A DNA stretch of 64,000 nt from JAMOAD01 sp023621955 (GTDB taxonomy: Bacteria > Acidobacteriota > Aminicenantia > JAMOAD01). Location of the stretch: positions 32,390 through 96,389 of the forward strand of contig DAONEM010000003.1 in assembly GCA_035403085.1 (NCBI GenBank), read 5' to 3'. Positions 59,396 through 64,000 of this stretch are shown here, piece by piece; within the stretch, counting starts at the first letter, position 1; every line of letters starts with the position of its first letter. A model generated the notes under the pieces. That model searched no databases. It worked only from the letters and a program-made list of their open reading frames with translations, and had not been told where the DNA came from. Position numbers and translations under genes: made by a program.

Positions 59396-61618
59396 ATGAA
59401 GCGGCGAATTCTCTTGTATGGCCTTGGAGCCATACTCCTCCTTTTCCTGCTCTTCCAAATCTTTTTCGTTCTCCCCTCTCCTCTTTACTATGGTGACGAA
59501 GAGACGATTCCCGCAAGCCCTTCCCCCCGGAAGGTGGCCCTTCGGCTCCTTCCCCTCATGTCCCGTTCCGGGGAACTTTGCCCCGCGGAGCGAGAGCCCT
59601 GGGTGAGGCCGGACCTTTGGGAGGGGGGATGCCAGGTCTCCCTGGGGAAGTACCTCTGGATGGTGGAGACCCGGAGAGCCCTCCCCGCGGAAGGCGTCAG
59701 GGAGACGACTCTGGAGGTCGCACCTGGGTCGGAACTCTCCTTTGCCCTGGGGTGCGACAGGGGCGAAGCCGATTTCAAGGTCTCCGCCAACGGGAAGACC
59801 CTCCTGGAGCGGCGGCTCTCTCCGGCCCCTGACAGGAAAGGCTTCTGGTTTCGAAAAGTCGGTAAATTCTTCTTCCACCGCTTCTTCCCTCAGAGAGGCT
59901 ATTGGAGAGAGGAGACCCTCTCCCTGGCGCCCTGGGCCGGTCAGAGGGTAACCCTCCGGTGGGAGGGAAGGGGGGGGTACTGGGCCGAACCGGTGGTGAC
60001 CGTTCCCCAAGAGGGGAAGGCTCCCCTCAACATCGTCCTGATCCAGATCGATTCCCTCCGCGCCGATTTGGCGGAGGAGGGAGCCCTTGAAAACATCGAA
60101 AGGCTCCGCCGGGAGGGGGTCTCCTTCCCCAGAGCCTACGCCACCGGGAACTGGACCCGCTCCTCCAACTATGCTGAACTCTTCGGGCTGAGGAGCCCCC
60201 AGGTAGGGATCAGCAACTACGACTTCTACATCCACCCCCTCGAGAAACTCCTCTTCTACCGCCGACGGCTTCCTTCCCTGCCGACCCTCTTCCGGGAGGC
60301 GGGTTACGCGACCGCCGCCATCGGTGACAACATCTTCCTGCACGGTTTCTCCGAGTGGTCTGTGGACGTTGGTTTCGACCAGGTGAAGGACTACGAGAAG
60401 CTTCGTCAGGAGAGCGTCTATATTACCGACGACGTGCTCCACTGGGTCCAGGAGAAGCGGGGGCGGCCCTTCTTCCTCTTCGTCGACTTCAATCAGACCC
60501 ACACCCCCTATAAACCTCCAATCACGGCCCTTCGTCCCGGGGACTTCTCTTACGGTTGGAATCAGGGCCTCTACAGAGCCTGCAACCGTTATGTCGACAA
60601 GTTCGTCGGACGTCTCGTAGAGGTTCTTGAAAAGGCGGGCTATGGTGAGAACACCCTCTTCGTGATCCATGCGGACCACGGAGAGAGCTTCGCCAACTTC
60701 GGGCGGGTACGCCGGGGATGGCAGGGTGACAAGGATGAGGTCGTCGCCCACGGGCACTCCCTCTACAGGGAGGAGATTGCGGTTCCCCTGATCTTCTACG
60801 GCCCTGGGAGGGTAAAACCCGGGCGACACTGGACCCGCGCCTCCCTGATCGATATTCCCCGAACCGTCTTGTCCCTGGCCGGGCTCCAGGCTCCAGAGAA
60901 TTGGCAGGGCCGTGATCTCTCGCCTCTCCTGAAGGGGGAGAGAGCCTCCCTGCCGGAAACGCCTCTCATCGTCGAGGGGAGAGACGAAGCGGCCTTGGTC
61001 GATGGACCCTGGCTCTACTTGACCTCCCTCACGAAGCCGCAGACCGAAGAACTCTACGATCTAGTCAAAGACCCTTCCAACCGGAGCGACCTCTCTCGAC
61101 GGGAGTGGAACCTCCGTTCCAGACTCAGGGAACGCCTCGAAAGACTCTACACCCCTTCGGCTCCCCTCTTGGTGGCGGAGTTCAACGTTCCCCAAGGGCA
61201 GACTGGCCGACTTCTCTTCCCTGCCGGTTCTCAGCCCCTCCTCTGGGGCTCTCTCTCCGGTTCCGTCGGCAAGGACGGTGAGACCTTCCTCCTCCAAGGG
61301 CAGGGTCGTCTCTACCTCCTCTTCTCTTCTCTTCCTCCCCGGGCGCGTCTGCTTGGTCCTCTTCCCCTTCTGACTCCCTGGGGGTTCCCGGCGGAGGCGG
61401 AGAGTGTGGACGGAGGAGCCGAGCTCTCCCTGGACAGGGGAGAGGGGTTTCCCTTCTGGGCTCCCTTCCAGCGGTCCCTGTCGTCGCCTGTTCCTTCTGG
61501 CGTCACCATCTCGGTGACTCCTCTTCTCCGCTTTGTCAAAGAGGACGCCTTCAACCCCGTAGGAGGGGCTGGGGAGTCTATGAAAGAGATCATGATTCAG
61601 TGGGGTTATATGAAATGA
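59396..61618 (+). CDS. sulfatase-fold (alkaline phosphatase superfamily) membrane-anchored protein
   Basis: 740 residues. One N-terminal membrane anchor (~5-27), a beta domain of ~180 residues, then the sulfatase/phosphotransferase fold: metal ligand Asp219 in IQIDSLRAD, a Thr at the nucleophile position (Thr254 in NWTRSS), and D427-H428 in ADHGES. A C-terminal beta domain of ~170 residues follows. With Thr rather than Cys or Ser at the nucleophile it is more like phosphoglycerol/phosphoethanolamine transferases than sulfate esterases. No ribosome site; likely leaderless. Coupled to the next gene. Confidence 0.78.
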   Translation: MKRRILLYGLGAILLLFLLFQIFFVLPSPLYYGDEETIPASPSPRKVALRLLPLMSRSGELCPAEREPWVRPDLWEGGCQVSLGKYLWMVETRRALPAEGVRETTLEVAPGSELSFALGCDRGEADFKVSANGKTLLERRLSPAPDRKGFWFRKVGKFFFHRFFPQRGYWREETLSLAPWAGQRVTLRWEGRGGYWAEPVVTVPQEGKAPLNIVLIQIDSLRADLAEEGALENIERLRREGVSFPRAYATGNWTRSSNYAELFGLRSPQVGISNYDFYIHPLEKLLFYRRRLPSLPTLFREAGYATAAIGDNIFLHGFSEWSVDVGFDQVKDYEKLRQESVYITDDVLHWVQEKRGRPFFLFVDFNQTHTPYKPPITALRPGDFSYGWNQGLYRACNRYVDKFVGRLVEVLEKAGYGENTLFVIHADHGESFANFGRVRRGWQGDKDEVVAHGHSLYREEIAVPLIFYGPGRVKPGRHWTRASLIDIPRTVLSLAGLQAPENWQGRDLSPLLKGERASLPETPLIVEGRDEAALVDGPWLYLTSLTKPQTEELYDLVKDPSNRSDLSRREWNLRSRLRERLERLYTPSAPLLVAEFNVPQGQTGRLLFPAGSQPLLWGSLSGSVGKDGETFLLQGQGRLYLLFSSLPPRARLLGPLPLLTPWGFPAEAESVDGGAELSLDRGEGFPFWAPFQRSLSSPVPSGVTISVTPLLRFVKEDAFNPVGGAGESMKEIMIQWGYMK

Positions 61619-63696
61619 AGAAACGTTTTCTCTTCTCCCTTCTTTTTTCCCTCGCCGTTGCACTTCTCTCCCTCTGCCTCTTCAACGGGTTCTCCGTCAT
61701 GGGCGTCGCCAACCGGGAGATTCAAAACTATGTTCTGAGCCATTTTAAGGGGTACATCCTCCTCTACCAGTTCTACATTCTCTTGGGATACTTGGGGGTC
61801 GCCTTGGTGATGACTCTCTGGACGTCCCTGCTGAAACTGGAGAAAGCTTGGGAGATTCTTCTCTTCAACCTGGTGATCTGGCTCTTCTTCTGGCTCAGGG
61901 CCGTTAAGGTCCACCCTCAAGTCTTCGTGGAGGCGCTCTTCTCCCACCCTGGCTGGCGTCGTTCCCTTCAACTCTTCTTGACAGATACAGTGCCCCTCTG
62001 GGCCCTCTTCTCCCTCTTCTTCCTCTACATCGCCCTGCTGATCTTCCGGAGCCGCCGTTACACCGGGGGCATGGTCGTCGCCCTGACCCTTCTCTTCATC
62101 CTGATTCCCTCCAAACGGGGAAACTTCAAAGGGAGCGTAAGACAGGGCCCCCCCAACCTCATCATCTTGGCTTCGGATTCCCTCAGGCCCGACCACATCT
62201 CCTACAACGGCTACCGGAGAGAGACGCCCAACATCGACAAGATCTTCTCCCAAGGGGGGAACTTCACCCATATGGTCTCCTCTCTGGCGCGGACCTTTCC
62301 CTCCTGGACATCGATCCTGACCTCTCAGTATCCCCCTGAGCATGGGATCCGCCATATGTTCCCGACCATTGAGGAGCGTCGTCCCCACAGGGTGACCCTC
62401 TCCTCTTGGCTTCGCTGGAAAGGCTACTACACCGCGGTGATTGGAGATTTTGCCGCCGACATGTTCCCCAGGATGGACTTTGGCTTCGAAAGAACCTCCG
62501 CCCCCGATTTCACGGCCAAGACGTTGATTCAGCAGAGGAGCCTTGAGGTACACCACTTCCTTCTGGGTTTTCTTCTCACCCCCCACGGACGGGATCTCTA
62601 CCCTGTCATCTACGAGATGGCCCAGGCCCAGGATCCCTACCGGTTGGCGGAAAAGACGAAGGGTCATATCAACCGCGCCCTCAAGGAGCAGAGGCCCTTC
62701 TTTATCTTGACCTTCTTCTCCTGCTCCCACTTCCCCTATTCGCCCTCCTTCCCCTACTACGGAGTCTATTCCGACCCCCACTACAAGGGGGCTCACAAGT
62801 ACAAGAAGGAGAACCTCCTGGCGGAGTACACCGGCGCCTCCATCTCCACCGCCGACCGAGAGCAACTCATCGCCCTCTACGACGGGGGGATCAAACAGTT
62901 CGACGACACGGTCGGAGATGTTCAGGCCTTTCTCGAGAAGGGAAAACTCCTGGACAACACGGTCGTGGTGGTCATGTCGGATCACGGTGAGAACCTCTAC
63001 GAGAGCAGCTATGGAATGGGACACGGGGATCATCTCCGGGGGCCCTACGGCAACCGGATGACCTTCGGGGTCCGGGCCCCGAAGAGAAGCTTCAAGGGGA
63101 TTCGGATTAAGGCCGTGGTCAGGGACATCGACATCGCCCCCACCCTCCTGGAGCTCCTCAACCAACCCCGGCCTCCCTCCTTCCGGGGGAAGACACTGGT
63201 TCCTTTCCTTCAGGGGGCTCCCGGAGATGGCTTCCCCGCCTATTCGGAGACGGGGATCTGGTATACTCGGAACATTCCCTCCATTCCCAAGGGAGTCAGG
63301 CTTGACTACCCCGACATCACCGAGCTCATGGAGGCCGACAAGCTCACCGATGAGATCGTTCTGAAGGACAAGTACCGTGCCCAGGTCATCAACGCCAAGC
63401 ACAGGGCGTTGGAGACGGACGGCTACAAATGGATCTACATGCCCGGACCGGAAGGGGCTAGGTATGAGCTCTACAAGCAGGACCAGCCTATGGTTCCGGA
63501 GTTGGACATCGGAAAAGACGTAAACCCCTTCTTCCTGGAAAACTTCAAGAACCTTCTTCAGAGAACGTTTTCCAAGAAGTTCATCCCCTACGGGGGGCAC
63601 TTCTTAGAGAGAGGCGTCTTTCCGGATTCCCCGCAGGTACGTATGCCGGATCTTCCCTTCTCCCAGGAAGAGGAGAAGAAGAAGGGTCAGAGGTAG
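61615..63696 (+). CDS. polytopic sulfatase-fold phosphotransferase-like protein
   Basis: 693 residues. About five N-terminal membrane helices (to ~170) followed by an exported sulfatase-fold domain: Asp188 in ASDSLRPDH, Thr227 at the nucleophile position of RTFPSWTS, and D456-H457 in SDHGENL. The arrangement matches LtaS/EptA-type enzymes that move phosphoglycerol or phosphoethanolamine from phospholipids to a glycan or lipid A. Start is the ATG overlapping the upstream stop (ATGA). It ends overlapping the convergent gene at the window edge by 10 bp. Confidence 0.82.
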   Translation: MKKRFLFSLLFSLAVALLSLCLFNGFSVMGVANREIQNYVLSHFKGYILLYQFYILLGYLGVALVMTLWTSLLKLEKAWEILLFNLVIWLFFWLRAVKVHPQVFVEALFSHPGWRRSLQLFLTDTVPLWALFSLFFLYIALLIFRSRRYTGGMVVALTLLFILIPSKRGNFKGSVRQGPPNLIILASDSLRPDHISYNGYRRETPNIDKIFSQGGNFTHMVSSLARTFPSWTSILTSQYPPEHGIRHMFPTIEERRPHRVTLSSWLRWKGYYTAVIGDFAADMFPRMDFGFERTSAPDFTAKTLIQQRSLEVHHFLLGFLLTPHGRDLYPVIYEMAQAQDPYRLAEKTKGHINRALKEQRPFFILTFFSCSHFPYSPSFPYYGVYSDPHYKGAHKYKKENLLAEYTGASISTADREQLIALYDGGIKQFDDTVGDVQAFLEKGKLLDNTVVVVMSDHGENLYESSYGMGHGDHLRGPYGNRMTFGVRAPKRSFKGIRIKAVVRDIDIAPTLLELLNQPRPPSFRGKTLVPFLQGAPGDGFPAYSETGIWYTRNIPSIPKGVRLDYPDITELMEADKLTDEIVLKDKYRAQVINAKHRALETDGYKWIYMPGPEGARYELYKQDQPMVPELDIGKDVNPFFLENFKNLLQRTFSKKFIPYGGHFLERGVFPDSPQVRMPDLPFSQEEEKKKGQR

Positions 63697-64000
63697 GGAA
63701 TCCTCCTCTTCAGCTCCCAGGGAAGTTCTATCCCCAGAGGCTTCAGGAAGAGGTTTTCCCAGAGGGTGATGAAACTCTTCACCTCTTCGGGCTTGAGGAC
63801 GGCTCCGACCACATCCCCCTTTCCTCCAGCCGAGAAACCCATCCCTTTGGCTTCTCCGATGAGCTCCGGAAAGGGGCCCGTTCGGGTACGGAGGTAAAAC
63901 TGGAGATCTTCCCCTCGGTCGTGAACCACCAGGGAGAGACGGTCCGGGTCGCGGGCGTAGAGGGTTCTGCAGAGCTGGGAGCTGATCAGAGGCTTTCCCG
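63687..64000 (-). CDS. partial gene, C-terminal part, possibly DHHA1-type phosphoesterase
   Basis: About 104 residues are visible and the frame runs open past the right edge, so the N-terminus lies outside. The fragment contains VVHDRGEDLQFYLRTRTG and then GFSAGGKGDVVGAVLKPEEV, which vaguely recalls the GGGHxxAxG segment of DHHA1 domains, but the glycine motif is not canonical and I would not assign function firmly. Its stop overlaps that of the convergent sulfatase-fold gene. Confidence 0.45.
   Translation of the reverse strand, partial: GKPLISSQLCRTLYARDPDRLSLVVHDRGEDLQFYLRTRTGPFPELIGEAKGMGFSAGGKGDVVGAVLKPEEVKSFITLWENLFLKPLGIELPWELKRRIPYL

Noticed and set aside
61606..63600. 664-codon open frame on the minus strand across the sulfatase-fold gene
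   Set aside because: The opposite strand has intact catalytic motifs and membrane helices; the antisense product has neither and no ribosome site.
51888..63696. Sulfatase plus formylglycine-generating enzyme maturation system
   Set aside because: The SUMF1-like protein lacks the catalytic cysteines, and both sulfatase-fold proteins have Thr at the nucleophile position.
1..64000. CRISPR arrays, insertion sequences, integrases or phage genes
   Set aside because: No regularly spaced repeats, transposase motifs or terminal repeats with target duplications were seen.

Overview
The window reads as a chromosomal segment of a diderm (Gram-negative-type) bacterium. It encodes outer-membrane machinery (a TolC-like channel, a MlaC-like periplasmic lipid carrier, a protein with a predicted C-terminal outer-membrane barrel), an O-antigen ligase-like protein and a division/cell-wall cluster whose MurE carries the meso-diaminopimelate DNPR motif. 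The DNA is GC-rich, with heavy AGG/AGA arginine codon use and proteins rich in Glu/Arg/Lys. Together with a gene pair resembling inositol-phosphate cytidylyltransferase and CDP-alcohol phosphotransferase, this hints at a thermophile, but that is inference. No species or phylum can be named from the sequence alone.

Layout. 1-3.4 kb: O-antigen ligase-like protein and an exported six-hairpin glycosidase-like protein. 3.4-7.1 kb (minus): an unknown helical protein and PBP1C. 7.2-20.5 kb (plus): mraZ-rsmH-ftsL-ftsI-murE-murF-murD-ftsW-murC-ftsQ-ftsA-ftsZ, behind a promoter with three 10-bp-phased TGGG MraZ boxes; mraY, murG, murB and ddl are absent from it. 20.5-24.5 kb (minus): a SpoU-type methyltransferase, purH, and an FHA-AAA+-Fis regulator whose GAFTGA loop is altered. 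24.5-26.1 kb: an intergenic region with a candidate structured RNA, then a probably acquired flavodoxin/acetyltransferase pair. 26.2-31.7 kb (minus): an exported Memo-like protein, trmD, a large membrane histidine kinase and an unknown exported protein. 31.8-38.2 kb (plus): two unknown proteins, an FHA-GGDEF diguanylate cyclase, a Ser/Thr kinase with HEAT-like repeats, a pilin-like protein and a large unknown protein. 38.25 kb: tRNA-Thr(CGU), then a TPR protein. 39-44 kb: a DUF4037 protein (minus), then NTP-transferase, CDP-alcohol phosphotransferase and flippase. 44.1-49.3 kb: DUF3047 protein, TolC-like, MlaC-like and MMPL genes ending at a good terminator. 49.4-52.6 kb: an M3 peptidase and a SUMF1-fold protein. 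52.7-59.3 kb (minus): fmt, def, a WecA/TagO-like transferase, a GT2 glycosyltransferase, a gluzincin-propeller-barrel fusion and a GspG-like protein. 59.4-63.7 kb: two sulfatase-fold membrane proteins. The right edge holds part of a minus-strand gene.

Themes. Much of the window serves envelope building: peptidoglycan and division, polysaccharide ligation and flipping, lipid headgroup transfer and lipid trafficking. A second theme is phosphothreonine signalling: one Ser/Thr kinase overlaps an FHA-diguanylate cyclase gene, and another FHA protein is an AAA+ transcription factor. Recognisable promoters have TTGACT/TTGNNN -35 boxes and TATAAT-like -10 boxes about 17 bp apart. At several genes the -10 box lies only 5-9 nt before the ATG, suggesting leaderless transcripts. 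No CRISPR array, insertion sequence, rRNA or phage gene was seen.
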